From Callaeas wilsoni (Eukaryota > Chordata > Aves > Passeriformes > Callaeidae), in assembly GCA_013398955.1 (NCBI GenBank), contig VWPU01009592.1, positions 1 through 64,000 of the forward strand: a DNA stretch of 64,000 nucleotides, read 5' to 3'. Each line of letters begins with the position of its first letter. Positions within the stretch are counted from its first letter, which is position 1. Shown here one piece after another: positions 44,707 to 57,474 of this stretch. The notes below the pieces were generated by a model, which ran no database searches, was not told the DNA's origin, and saw only the letters and a list, made by a program, of their open reading frames with translations. A program made the translations under genes and the position numbers.

Positions 44707-46093
44707 CTGAGTACATCCAAAGCAGCAGTGAAAGAAAGAACATAAATAAATTTTATGTATTTTTTGTGCCAGAACGCCAGTGCCACTGTCTGGTCCACAG
44801 AGTGGAATTAGGCTGTACACTGAATAAGGTTCCGTCCTAGCTGTGACAATTTGGTAACCCAAATCAGAAACTTCATTTTGTTAATTTAGGATCTTTTCTT
44901 TCTTATGGGGGTTTTGGCCATGTACTCAATGGGAGCAGGACCTGGACCTTAGAATGCACCCCTGCAAACAGTACAGTGATTTTCTGATCTCACTGCCAGC
45001 ACAACACCTTGGAAAACGCTTCCAGGAAGGACACAAAGATCTGAGAAGGAATAAACTACACTATATGCTTGTCTTGCAGGGGAGATGCTCTCATCAGATA
45101 GGAAAACCATTAAAAAAGTATGGGAGACATACTTAAAATCCATTCGTGTGTGACAAAGATAATGGGAAGACTGAATGTGACAGCACAGTATTTCTTCTGC
45201 TCTTTAGATTTCTTTCTCCTTCTGTTTAGAAATGACCAAGATGTGAAAAGAATAAGTGGTAGCACTAACAAAGATGGTGGCTCCAATGACTGCCTGTTAT
45301 AACAGGATTTTAAAGCAACTGAGTTGTTTCCAAATGGATTTAAACTATTGGTGTTTACAGCCACTTTTTTTACAGTTTCTGAATGAAGTTATTTACTCCA
45401 TTAGAAGGGGTTCCTCCAATCATCCGATTTTGGACGTCACAGCTGATCAGGAGAATAGTCAGTAAAACAAATTTTAAAAAGTGCGGATAACTGCCGCTTC
45501 CAGCTGAAAATCGCTAAAATGACCTCAGCAGCAGACACAAATCTGATCTTCCTACGCGCTTTGCAGCACAGGAAGAAAGAAATGGCCAAAAAAAATCCAG
45601 AGTTGTCCTATTGTTTAATTTAGCAGTTTCAACCCCAGAAAAATCAACGGCACTGTGCTTCCTCGATAGTCCAAATTACCGATGCCACAACACAAGACTC
45701 TAAAACAAGCTCCTGTACCTTGTGTTGTGTAGGTAGCAGGCTTCATATCTGGGGTTTAGATCAGCACAATACTATTAATTTTTAAAATATAGCATGAACT
45801 GCCTTTTCTGGCTGCGAAAGTCTTTTCCCACTGCAATATCACAACACTGAGCAATAATTATACCCAAGGAAGCACATTAACCATAGCACTGGTGGTTCAA
45901 ATACCCGTTTTGAACAAAAAGGTGTAAAAGCTTTGCGAATCATTCCCTGACGGCTGCCACGCGACCGCTCTGTTTGTCACCACCCACTACGGAGATAGTT
46001 CTCAGTTCAAGTTTGCCAAAGGAACCATTTCAGTGCAACGCAAACACAGAAAGAGGCTGAAGGTTTCCCTTCGGGCCACGCGGCCCCTCTTAC
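44707..46093 (-). other. ANK2: ANK2 intron before the cassette exon
   Basis: Nothing recognised. AT-rich intron sequence. Confidence 0.8.
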
Positions 46094-46318
46094 CCAAGGA
46101 ACTGAGCCCCAGAGGGTCCCACTTCGATGAGGCGGCTGGCCAGCCCTTCTCCCTCCACCATGGGCGGCATGGTGGCCAGCCTGTGGCGCTTCACCAGGCG
46201 GCACGTCACACGTGTCGGCGCCGTGCACTTGCGCGGGGGGATGATGATGCGCAGCCCGTTGTGCCGGCAGCCCCGCATGGCGCCACCGCGAGCGTCCACC
46301 ATGAAACTCACCAGGAAG
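46094..46318 (-). CDS. ANK2: ANK2 exon, ZU5-N spectrin-binding core (225 bp)
   Basis: The exon encodes [19 protein letters not shown], then the [20 protein letters not shown] stretch, ending [11 protein letters not shown]. The DAR tripeptide is the site whose mutation is known to abolish beta-spectrin binding in ankyrins, and it is intact here. The acceptor is TTTTGCAG and the donor GTAAGAGG. The exon ends in phase 2. This is the first of two exons ending in a G-P-x-G-x-x-FLG motif (see 44608-44706). The exon is GC-rich and probably under strong constraint. Confidence 0.97.
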
Positions 46319-49300
46319 CTGCAAAATCAGGGCAGACAGTGAGATCCAGAGCACATCACCAATTCCCTCGGTTATGTTCCACATACGTACAAACGACGTA
46401 CGTAAATAGAGCTCTTGCTCAAGAGGTACAATGAGAAAAAGCCTTTCTCCCCTGTGAAGCAGCAAATCATGCTGAGTTCATTATTAATTAAACTGGCAAC
46501 TACTACCCAATAGTTCTTCACAGAAAGTCTTATGTCACAGGGCTGCTGTTGGTAAAATACCAGCAGACTCTAATAAATGTGAACACATGCACCTATTGCA
46601 AAGTGTAAATATCACTACTCTGTACCTGCAAGCTGCTGTATTTAAAGTTGGCACTCTTTAAATACTTCACAAGCAAATACATCTTACTGAAGAAAATTAT
46701 TTATGATTCAAAAATACAAAGCCAATTCTGATTGGATGGCTCAGGTTTTTTGGGGTATTTTTAAGAGACTCAATAAAATTTTCTAGTTATTTGATAAACT
46801 ATAATTTCTTAGAAAAATGAGTTTGGATATTAAAAAAAACCAAATTTCATTCTGGAATGCACGAATACAATTCATGCTCCATCAGTGGAATTACCACCTA
46901 TTTACACAAAAAAACCCAGCGTGTCATTACGGTTTGAAGACAAATTTGGGGGTTTGGTCAGATGAGAAGAGCTAGAGTCACTATATAGGAGGTTTATTTA
47001 CGGATTTTGGGTTTTCTGTGTTACCTTGCACAGCAATACAATGTCCCGCTGGAAAACTCAAGAGATGCAGAAACCCATCTACAGGGAGCCTGCTTCTAGC
47101 ACTAGGTAAATTATTGATTTCTTATTCTTTAAAAGGGAGAAAAACATTTCATTTTGACTGGAATTTCACTTGTCCTCAATTTTTTGTAGCTCCACATACA
47201 ACCAACGGGTAGATTTTGACGGATTGGGGACATTCTTGGGAAAGGTGTAGAACTACTTCCAATTTTTTTTTTTTACTGTTTGATTACAGGACCATGCCTG
47301 ATGTGGGGATGGGAATGCCAAGTTGCTGGAAGTGAAAATTCCAGCAACCAGCCAGGTTGCTGGAAGTGAAAATAAGAGTAGATGAGACAGAACGATGTTA
47401 GGCCTACTTCTAGCCACTAAAATAGAACCAGCACAATGGGGAGTCGCAGAAATGCTACTGAAGGACCTGCAATAGAGAAAAGCCCTTATAACAGGAGTAA
47501 CAAATACAGGGATTTTTCCACTGCCCCCTTGACCGTTCTGTGCAACAAACATTGCATCCATTCATTGTCCACACAGCTACAAGAATTCCACATGCTGTAA
47601 AAACACAACACTCGACACACCGTGCAGGTCAGAGATGGACGATGGGAAGGAGCCACAAGCGCCAGTCGGAAGCACACCATGCACCACGGATGCCAGTCTG
47701 TCTCACACATGCAGGCTCCTAGTCTACTGCCATTCAGATACCTCTAGGCTTTGCTTAGGGTAAAACTCTGGGTAGTACAACCATTAGCTCATTCCTTAGA
47801 GGTTGGTGTTTCTGTGGTTTTAACAAGGGGGGAAAAAAAGAAAATGAAAACATTTACAGCTTCAAATGTCTGGGGATTTGTTGAGAAAAATGGGAGCTTC
47901 CTTCACAAAATACATTCTTTGTACATGTCAGAGCACAGATGAAAGAAGAGCTTAAGAGACACTAAGTGCTCAATTGTTGCACTAATGCTCTTGGCTTGTG
48001 CTGCAATTGCCCCTGAAGTGCATGAAATAATGTTATCGAAGTGGTTCTGCGTGATATTTCAGAGAACGTGTCCAAGTTTCCAGTACAATGAGTGTGTTTG
48101 AGGCACTCAGCGACACTGCTGGAAGAAGAGTTTCTCATTTTAATGCTACTGCTAAGAGCAACACAAACACTCCCCCACAACTCCCAGAAGATAATGAGAG
48201 CTCTGACTGAATTAAAGCAGCATTCACATTTCTCATTGTGCAAGCTGTCATGAACACAATATTTAGGATTCAGTTATTTTCATTATTGACATAATACTCA
48301 GGATTGTATGCTTTAACACCAGGATCACCTTCTTTTGTTGTCCATCGCTAACATGTTAGTGCTGGGTCACCTGCTGTCCCATGTTCTTAGCTTATCTCCC
48401 TACGCGCCTCAGCAATGCCAAACCCACCGTTCACTGCTAAAAGAACACAGACACACCAAAGGTGAGGATCTAAACCAAGTGATTTCCCTCCTGACCCTTC
48501 TGGCTTCTTTTCTCACTGTGGTTGTGACTCCTCCTTTCGGTTTGAGCTTACTGAATGTGCCTCGTGGGTCAGTAAATCTATCACAAAGTCTATCTCACTT
48601 CAGCCATCTCCCACTGGAAGCAACCACGGCTCCAAGGAGTGGAAAAACAGGCCAAGATAAATCTCATTGGGAGGTGGACACAAAGGTAACAGCACTAGGA
48701 TAAAACCAGCAGGTTGTTATTTACTGTAAAAACAGCTATTTCTGTCATAAAGAAGACCTAAGATAGTTAATCAGAGAGCACAGAAGGATTAGTGCCAATT
48801 ATCACATTAACTGTGGAGGAGCCAGTTCCCGAACCCAGCTATAGAATATTATGGAATCACTGGAAAAGAGATTTTGGAGAACTAGCATGAACGTAGTGCA
48901 AAGGAAAGAAACTGAAGGGGAAAATTTATGAGCTCTAGACCTGTGGCATAATCCTGGAAGGACAGAACACTGACACAGGGTTTGCAGACAGAGGGTAAAA
49001 ATACATCCTTTTCCACCCTAACACCCTATTTATTTCCCATCTTTTTGCTACATTCCTTTTTTCATCCACTTATTTAATCCAGTTTCTTTTCATCCTGTAT
49101 TTTTAATCAGCACATTTCATATAATTTTGGCTACGCAAGAGAGTGAAGCAAATAATTCATAAGAAAGCGTTTTCTGAACCACAGCAGCCTCTTATTCTGC
49201 CTATTTGCTACATAATAGAGCACCTGGATGGCGCCATTGCTGTTCCAGGACCGGAAAAGCTTTTCCCTTTTGAAGGAGCATGTCTATCAATATACAAGTA

Positions 49301-52300
49301 ATTCATACAAAACTAATGCGTGACATAAAACATGCTTTCTGAAATGTGCATTCAGGAAAGTGAAAAATTTGAATGACTAATATAAAGTAAATGTAAAAAT
49401 CAAACTAATTATTTTGTTGCCCACGCGTGCACACGTTATTTTTCCTCTTCCACCTCTGTTACCAAGTGCTGTTAAGTGACAAGACTGAGATAGGAAGAGA
49501 TTGCACTCAACAAACAACACTAGCAGGGATAAATGGCAGATGAAGCCATCGCTCTGGGAAGTGATACCTTATCGTGCTAAAATCCCATGGTCAAAAAGAA
49601 AATGGTGCATAACACTAGCATATGAATACCCTAACATCCCATCTACTCCCTGAAGCTGAGCAACAAACTGGGAGTTTACTCCATGTTCCAACTGCATGGA
49701 GCACTGCTACAGCACTATCAGCCACCTACGTACGGAGAACGAAGGGGAGAGGGATCATCAAAGAGAAATACAAGCGGCAGAGGAGAGTTCATGAGGGGGA
49801 AAAAAGAAAGAAAACCCTGGCTAATAAAAGGGATTAAAGGAACTTTAACTTAAAATTTAATTAAGTGATGATTCAAACTCAAAGCAGATTGCAGGTTAAA
49901 GCTGCATCTTTCTCAGTACTAAGACAGCCTTCGAGTAAGTTTCATTTCCAGTTTTAAAGGTTCTGTTAGAAATGAAGCATGACGCAAACATGTGACCCTG
50001 GCAGTCTTGCAAACTGGATCAACACTGAGATTTCCTGAGCTTTGGCAAGGTGGTAGTACAATATAATAGCCAAACTGGTGAAACAAATCAAGTTTGAGGA
50101 AATCATTGCCTTCTCTCTTTTAAAGAGAATGAAGGGGAAATCAGAATTATTTTTCTAAAGAAAAAATAAAGTACAAAGCAATTCTCTTATAGCAATCAGT
50201 TACAGACTGCAGGGGAGTCTATATATGCTTCTGTTAAACACACAGCGGTCAGCTCAAGCATCATCTGTTCTTGCTTAATTTAGCAATTCTACTCATAAAT
50301 TAGAGAGGCCATTTCATTCTCTTCAGTTTTAGAGCAATTAAGAACTACACGTGTAGTATACCATACGAAAGGTATATCAAATAACACCGGCTGTAGCGGC
50401 CTTGTGGTTGAGTACACACACGAAAAGCCCTTGAATCCTTCGGGCTGTTTCCATGCCTTCTACAGAAAGCAGAGCGAACAGCTCTCGGGATTTCTACTTG
50501 ATTAAAACACAGACAAAATATATGCATTGGATAGAAGGGGCAGAGAGTTGGGGTGTATTTTCATGAAATACTTGTATTCTAGATCTGAGCATGAGTTACT
50601 CCCTTTGCTGATTTTATTCATATAGAATTAACTTGGCTTTATTCTGTATCTATCCTCATGTGAAAGATAACAGCAGGATGAACAAAGACACTAGAAACTG
50701 GACGTGTCAGTGCTGGAGGGGGTGAAGGAAGGCACTTGTTGTGTGCTTTGTGAGGAGTCCCTGTTGTGTCCAGAGCTTGGCAGAGGCACACTTTCAGGCG
50801 GCTGCGACCACAAGCGTGGGGGCACTCATTCTGCAGAGTCATCGGGAGAGCCATGCAAACCCAGCAGGTGAGGGGGCTTCCTAGGGTAGGCAACGGTTCT
50901 TGGAACACACAGAACCGCACTAGGCAAAGTCTCCACCACCATTTCCATACGCTGGGCTCGGGTACGGTTGCTCTCCCCGAGCAGCTGGGCAGGCACACAT
51001 GCGCTCGGCAGGTAGCAGGGAACACAGCTCCAACCAGAGCACACCCGGTGTAGACACAGTCAAAAACTTCTCAGCACACATGATCTCAAATTACAAAAGA
51101 AACTGGGAAACAAGGAGATAGCAGCATTCAGTGTTAGTCGCAGTGAGAAGAAGCGGAAACAAACAATCGGGGTGCTGCAGCCATCAGAAAGTGTTCAGCG
51201 GGAGAAGGAAACCGGAGAGAGGCTGAAACTCAGAAAAAAGGCCTTGATCCAGCTCCCACTGAAGTCAACAGCAAAGTCATTCAACTACCTCAGAGTGCTT
51301 TCCAGCAGGCTGCAACTACGCCATTCAGAAACAAGGCAAAATTCACATTCCAGGAGGACAAAAAACATGATCCTAACATAGGAAACCGCTACAATATTAA
51401 CTTCTGATAACATTCTCTTCACTGCATCAGTCAGCTGCTGGGAAATTCAGTGACAGGGCCTGAAAATACGGGTTTGTAGTTTGGGGGTTTAATTAGCCAC
51501 TTTACCATTTTGCAGAGCTTAATATTTAAGGCAATTTTCACCTTTCTAGGGTTAGGCTGAGGCAGGTGAAGAGGTACTGTGTCAAGTAATACTCAGTTTG
51601 CCAAGGGAAGATAATCTCCTATGGGAAGGTTCAGCTTCAGGTATTCTGTGCAGGATGCAATGTGCCGGTGGTTCAAGCACTGATTGACCGCCACACAAGA
51701 AATACGTGTGGCATGAAAAATAAAATACACTAAGCCTGGGCTGTTATTCTACTAGTTCAAATATTGTGGCACAATTTGGAAAATGTGGCTTAGAGAGTGG
51801 CTCTGCCATATTCTTTATACAGATGTGTGAGACCCACTTAGTAATATAATAATGACAGTTTGTTGTGTTGAATTATCTGGGGGGTGGATTACTTCTTTAA
51901 CTATTAATATTAAACCATGCCACCAACAAAGAAAAGGTATTGTTAAATACATCAACAGTTAAAACAATCTAGGATGGTATAAGGAGCTTTGTTAAGACTT
52001 TTCGCAGTGGGCTTATTAAGTGTCCAGAATTGTTTTGTTATAGATGCCAAAGCAGATGGGAGAAAGTGGACACTCGCTGCATAAGAGAAGTAGTGCCATA
52101 TGTAACTATTACTGCCGGTTAGATTTATTTTTTCTCTTGGCTAATGTGCACTATCAAAACACTAAAGCATCCTGAAGTGAGGTAAGAGGGGAGGATAAAT
52201 AGGGTGGGTGAGAAGTGCAATGTATTAAAGAAAGAAATTATGCAGAAGTTCACCTGCTGTTGTCAAGATCAAGACATGGAGAAGAGCATCTGCAATAGAA

Positions 52301-55300
52301 TAGATGGTTTAACATCAAAAAGGAACAGAAGGGGGGGGAAAGAATGAGTTAAATGAAATACTGGAAAAATGAAACAGATTTCTAAAGCAAACACATGAAC
52401 ATATACATATATATGCATATTCATCACATGTGGGAAGGTAGAAGCGAGTATGGAAAATAAGCCTACGTAAACACCCTCGGTTCCAAGTGGTCACCACCAG
52501 TATGGCAGCGAAACTGGAGGGATCTGATTTCCCTACGGACACTCTCACACTGGAAGCCAGACACCTAAAATGCACAGTTGGATTCCGAGTAAAACTTTCA
52601 GAAGCAGATTAAGGGGAAATGCTGCTTGGTTTAGGTGTCCACATCTAAAATGTGGACCGTGGCATATCAAGGGGTAAGGAAACTAAGGTAATTCCAGCCA
52701 GCATTGTGCTAATAGCACAATAAATCATGTTTTTCTTTTCTTAAAATCCTCTATCAATACATTGTCCTCCACTTCCTTCCATTTCAACATGTTTCTTGTC
52801 CTCCTTTTGTTCTACAAAACAACAAATTTCAAACTCTCATTTTGACCTGTTTAGGCTCTTAGTAATCACTTAGTGTCACACGGATGATTAATTTTCCAAT
52901 GACCCTTTTTATTATATGGATCTCCACTGTCATTTTCTTCCATTAACATGCTTTCCTATTAATGAAACACACTCACTGTTTTTCCTCATTGTAACTTTCT
53001 GAACAAAGGTCATAAAGCTGCAGCATAATTTGAAATCATTTAGACTTTCAGATTTAAGAAATGACTATCAGCTGGTCGCTGCCAGGTCCTGTTTCCATAA
53101 CGATTTCCAGGAAATCAATCTCACATTGGGAAAAAAAATATTATGGATTCAAAGTACAACACTTGAGATATGTTTTGTTTACCTTGTTAGCAAGGATCCA
53201 GCCTCCTTTTTTGCAGACATGCAGCTAAGAACGATAATTCACATTATTTATCACAGTATGAGCTGCCCAATCCCTCATCTTTTCATTGATGGAAACAACG
53301 ACTTCCAGCAAGATGAACTCACTAATAATATCACAACTGTGTAATTTACTTCAAGATACAAGTAGTGATACTCTCTGACCATTCGTTAGTCAAACAGAGA
53401 CTTCTCCAGCAAGTTATGTAAAAGAGATCAGGATCTTTCACCAAACAGGAGTTTTACTGTGAGTCAGAGTCGGAAAACCTGCAGAGCTGCTGCATATTTG
53501 CTCTAGAACACAAGATCAAGTTAATATCAGAGCACGGACCCAAAGCTTCTTCCTCACAGCGCCGTGATCCTGACGACGTGTCAGATTTGCTCTCTTATCT
53601 ACCGTGCCTCTACACAGCTGTCACGAAAATTCTTAGAAATACAATCTATACAACAAATTTCACTGTATCACCAGAACACAGGTATGAACACAACAGAGTT
53701 TTGCACACCATTAATACTTTAACATCCTACAGTCACTCTTATCTTCACCATTTGTACATATGCTCATGGGAGATAAAAATATGGTACTGCCAAGCAATGT
53801 CTAAATGCTGCAAATCTTCCAGTTCGGTGATTTTTTTGCCTTCCAACTTAATAAAAATACACATGTTCTTCCACAATAGGATATTGTGTGGTATGAGACT
53901 AAAACCGTGGAAGACATTTGCATTTATGTAGGCAATAGTTCTGTCTCTTACACGCCAGCAGGAAATTATAAATGATATCCCCTAATATTAGCAGCAAAGT
54001 CATAAAACTCTATCTTATTGGATATTTAGCACCCAAACTTTTTGGCATACTCCGAAATCCTTCACTTTGCTCAGTACGTAAGATCAAGTAGTTTTATCAG
54101 GAGAAGCAAATCTGATTTGCTGAAAGGGAGTTTAAGTGCAGGAATTGATACTTTTTTCTTCAGCCAAAATAGGAAACTATTTGGAAACTGTCAGCTGTGT
54201 AAAATGACCAGGAAACCTTTATGTCGAGATTTTGAGCCCCAAAAGAGCGTTACCTCTTAGGAGAGAAATATTTTCGGGGTTTCAAAATGGTTGCCAAAGA
54301 CTATGACCAAAGAACTTATTTTTCTTCCTCCCCAATGAAATTATTAACATATTGAAAGAGCAGTTATACTTAAATTTTAAATAGATGGTTAAAACATTCT
54401 CCCTTCTGAAATTTCAGACACAGAAGTAGTTTTGGCTATTTATGCAAAGACTGAAATATGTGCCTGTGAAGCTCCACACTGAGAGAACAGTTCTCTATGA
54501 ATCTATCCTTTTGCCTGGGGTGTTTCCACAGAAACACTTCCCTACAATGGGAGGTCAGTAAGAGCCCTACAGCAATTTGGGGTTCACCACCGGAGTGGTG
54601 CAAGGGAGAGAAGCGTCATTTCTCTCCTCAGATTGTACAGAATACAAACTTACTACATCTGGGACAAATAAACTACTGTCTAATACTTTGCTGATGTGTT
54701 ATTTCACAAAAACAACATCTGAATTCAATACATTTACAGTGTCTTGGGCAAAACCAAGGCCACATCCTTGCATAGGACCACTGACAATGTCTGCATAGGA
54801 TTTCTTTGAAAATTCTAAGAGCTTCCTTTCACGACAGGTAAACAATACTTCACTGCATGCCCCTAAACGTCAGCAGTGCCGCTGCTTCATAAGAACCCAC
54901 AAAGAGTGTGTGTCTGCATGTGGAGGGGAGTGTGGCTGACGACAGGGCTATGAATCACAAACACATTTGTTGTTCCAGCAGAGTGAGCGCAACAATTATG
55001 AACTTCTACAACTGTTTCACTTTTAAAAAATGGTCTTACAAGCCAAACTCTAGCAGTCAGTGTACTTTTCTGAGAAAGCAGATGCACCCCAACGGTTTGT
55101 GATAACTTAATGACTCAGACCACTCTAAACAAGACAAAAATTAAGTGTTGTACAGTCTTTTTCAAAGGCTAAGCAATTGTTATTAAAGGTTTCTTTATTA
55201 CAATATTTAGGGTCAGGTTAGTGTGTACGTATAGGAAGAAGAACATAATGTGTGTTGTGTTAAAAGCCACTATTTCATATAAGGCTGCAGAGAGTGTTGC

Positions 55301-56663
55301 TGCTATTAAAATCAGATGTTTTATCCTACCACTAGCATCCTGGTCATCCCAAAAGATGGGAATATCACTCATATTTTTTAAAAGAAAACCACAAAATGAT
55401 TGCACATCCAAGAAATACATGCCACTCTTCTAGAAAGCATTTAGTTCATCCTCCAAAATCACAGGAAAGACATTCCATTCTGAAAGGGCAAACTAATAAA
55501 TCCTTTGGAAAAAGTCTGTAAACTCTTTAGGCTTACAATAAAGCACCAAAGCAATTTTAAAGCTTTCATACCAGCATATATATAAACAGATACATACTTC
55601 ACATATTCAGTATTTTCATCTCATTTGTTAGTTTTGGAGCTCACGAGAAGCAAATCCAAACAGCACCGGTCACAATCAACTATCCTGCGATCAGCTAACA
55701 AACAAACAAAGTTCTCATCTATGTCACACGAGTCAATTTGGCAATATTGTTCCTCCTCTAGATCAGGACTGCCTGTCATTCCAAATGGGACTCCAGTGCT
55801 ATTTTTTGAAAATACAGACCGTAAAATAGTGGCAAACTCATTTGAGATTAACAAAAATAATCCTTCCCCTTGTGCTGTCCAGTCATGCTGTGTACACAGC
55901 CCACAGAGATTAAATGCTTTTTAATTACTCCAGTTTTTTCTGAATTCATCCACACATTCCCTGTCCAATCTGATGGCAGGACACAAGTGTAGAATTCGGT
56001 GTGAAGACTAAAATTACTTAACACAGTAAGTAAGAGCATTTAAAACAAATGCAGTCACAGATTTTAAGGCCAGCCAGGATACGGTTTGTAATTTCCAACT
56101 TCGCTGGGCCTGCATTTTGACCTGCCTTATGCCATGACAGTGAGTTTGCCTAAACGCAAATGCTTCCAAAGAGTCACTTGTGAGAACACATGAAGAGAGC
56201 GGTCAAATATGTGCAAAGCACGTGATGCTGAGGTTGCTTGTCTATTCATGTAATTTAGAAGCCAAACACTGGAGCTTGTGCTCACCTCAACTACTTCACC
56301 AGCACCGTAAGTACTGACCATCTGGAATGATTAAGCACTCCGTGTCAATTATTATTAACTCTGAAAGGTGTTGTACTTATTTCTCCATAAAACGCACACA
56401 AATGCCTGTGTGCATGTGTCATTTACCATATTCATTCCCCTTGAACTTAACTGAGGGCTCAGTGACTTGCAGTGATTTCAGTGAATAGTCTTGGTACTCA
56501 GGCTTGCTTCGCTGTCAGAGCTTAAAAGATCGTAACAATTTATTGACAGCTCCAGGAGGCAATGAATTAAAATACAGCTCCTAGTTATGCATTAGTTGAA
56601 GCTGCTTTCACTGCAGGTACTCTGTTTCTTGCTTTTTAGTGTAATGCTAATTGATACACTTAC
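46319..56663 (-). other. ANK2: ANK2 intron (10.3 kb, largest in window)
   Basis: No confident exon. It contains a poor 36-bp microexon candidate (52254-52289), T-runs near 47258, a short direct repeat GTTGCTGGAAGTGAAAAT at about 47322 and 47353, and a 14-bp palindrome ACTACACGTGTAGT at 50344-50357 with an E-box core. The plus-strand open frames here look non-coding. Confidence 0.75.
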
Positions 56664-56767
56664 CCTGAGTGAATAGGGCTGGAAGAAAGAGCCACATTGT
56701 CCAAGTTTTCAGGGCCCCAGCTCAAGCGATATGAATTCCTTTCAGCTTCTTTGGCTAGAGTTGTTAC
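56664..56767 (-). CDS. ANK2: ANK2 exon, start of the ZU5-N region (104 bp)
   Basis: The exon encodes [18 protein letters not shown], then [17 protein letters not shown], the N-terminal edge of the first ZU5 domain. The acceptor is CTTCCCAAG and the donor GTAAGTGT. It starts in phase 0 and ends with two bases (GG) of the Gly codon that the next exon completes. Its 5' neighbour is only 604 bp away, while the next exon is 10.3 kb downstream. Confidence 0.95.
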
Positions 56768-57371
56768 CTTGGGAAGCAAAAAAACACCCCTCTGTTTACT
56801 ACAATGAAAACAATTACGGAACAATAAAATTAGATGTATTTTGCATAGTAGTGCCTAAAGCATTTAAACTTTTTTTTTTAAAACAAAGGAGTACTAATAG
56901 CATTAAGATATTAGAAACCCTTACTGTAGCATTTTGTATTTGCTTAAAGTAATCCTATGTTAGTGGTCTCAGTGAAATGAATGCTGTGATTTAACTAAGA
57001 AGGCATTTCCTAAATCTCTTTTAACTATAAGCATGTTTCAAGACAGTATCTTTTAGGACAACGGCTATGAGTTCATTACACCCCCTGAATATTTAGCATG
57101 ATGGCTGTTAGCAACATTCAAACATCAGTTAAAATGGAGAACGTTAAGAAACACTCCCTGTGCTATATTCCCACAGCTTATCCGTTTATTTTGGAATAGA
57201 GTTCAATACTGCACAGCACAGTATGCCATTAAATATGCCCAGAAAATAGAGAGATTTGTACTCAAACCAGGCAGCGTACACCACACGGTCTCACCACAAC
57301 AATGTGCGGTGCAATCTTTCCCTGTTTCCTGATCTCTGCAGCCAAGAAAGGGCTTCGAGGGGTTAGCTCAC
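56768..57371 (-). other. ANK2: ANK2 intron (604 bp)
   Basis: A short intron with AT-rich sequence. Nothing else seen. Confidence 0.85.
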
Positions 57372-57474
57372 CTGCTGGCTGGGGATGACCACGGTGTCCT
57401 CGATCATGGCGCTGTCGCGCAGGTAGGAGGCGTGGCTCAGCGTGTGGGACCTGTCGGAACTGAAGGACCGCAGG
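57372..57474 (-). CDS. ANK2: ANK2 exon, [20 protein letters not shown] segment (103 bp)
   Basis: The translation reads (S)[19 protein letters not shown], then [15 protein letters not shown]. This is a serine-rich, phosphorylatable linker just before ZU5-N. The acceptor is CTCCCAG and the donor GTGAGCTA. The first base completes the Ser codon left open by the upstream exon, and the exon ends on a full codon. The segment is strongly conserved between ankyrin paralogues. The coding strand is notably GC-rich compared with the surrounding intron. Confidence 0.95.
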
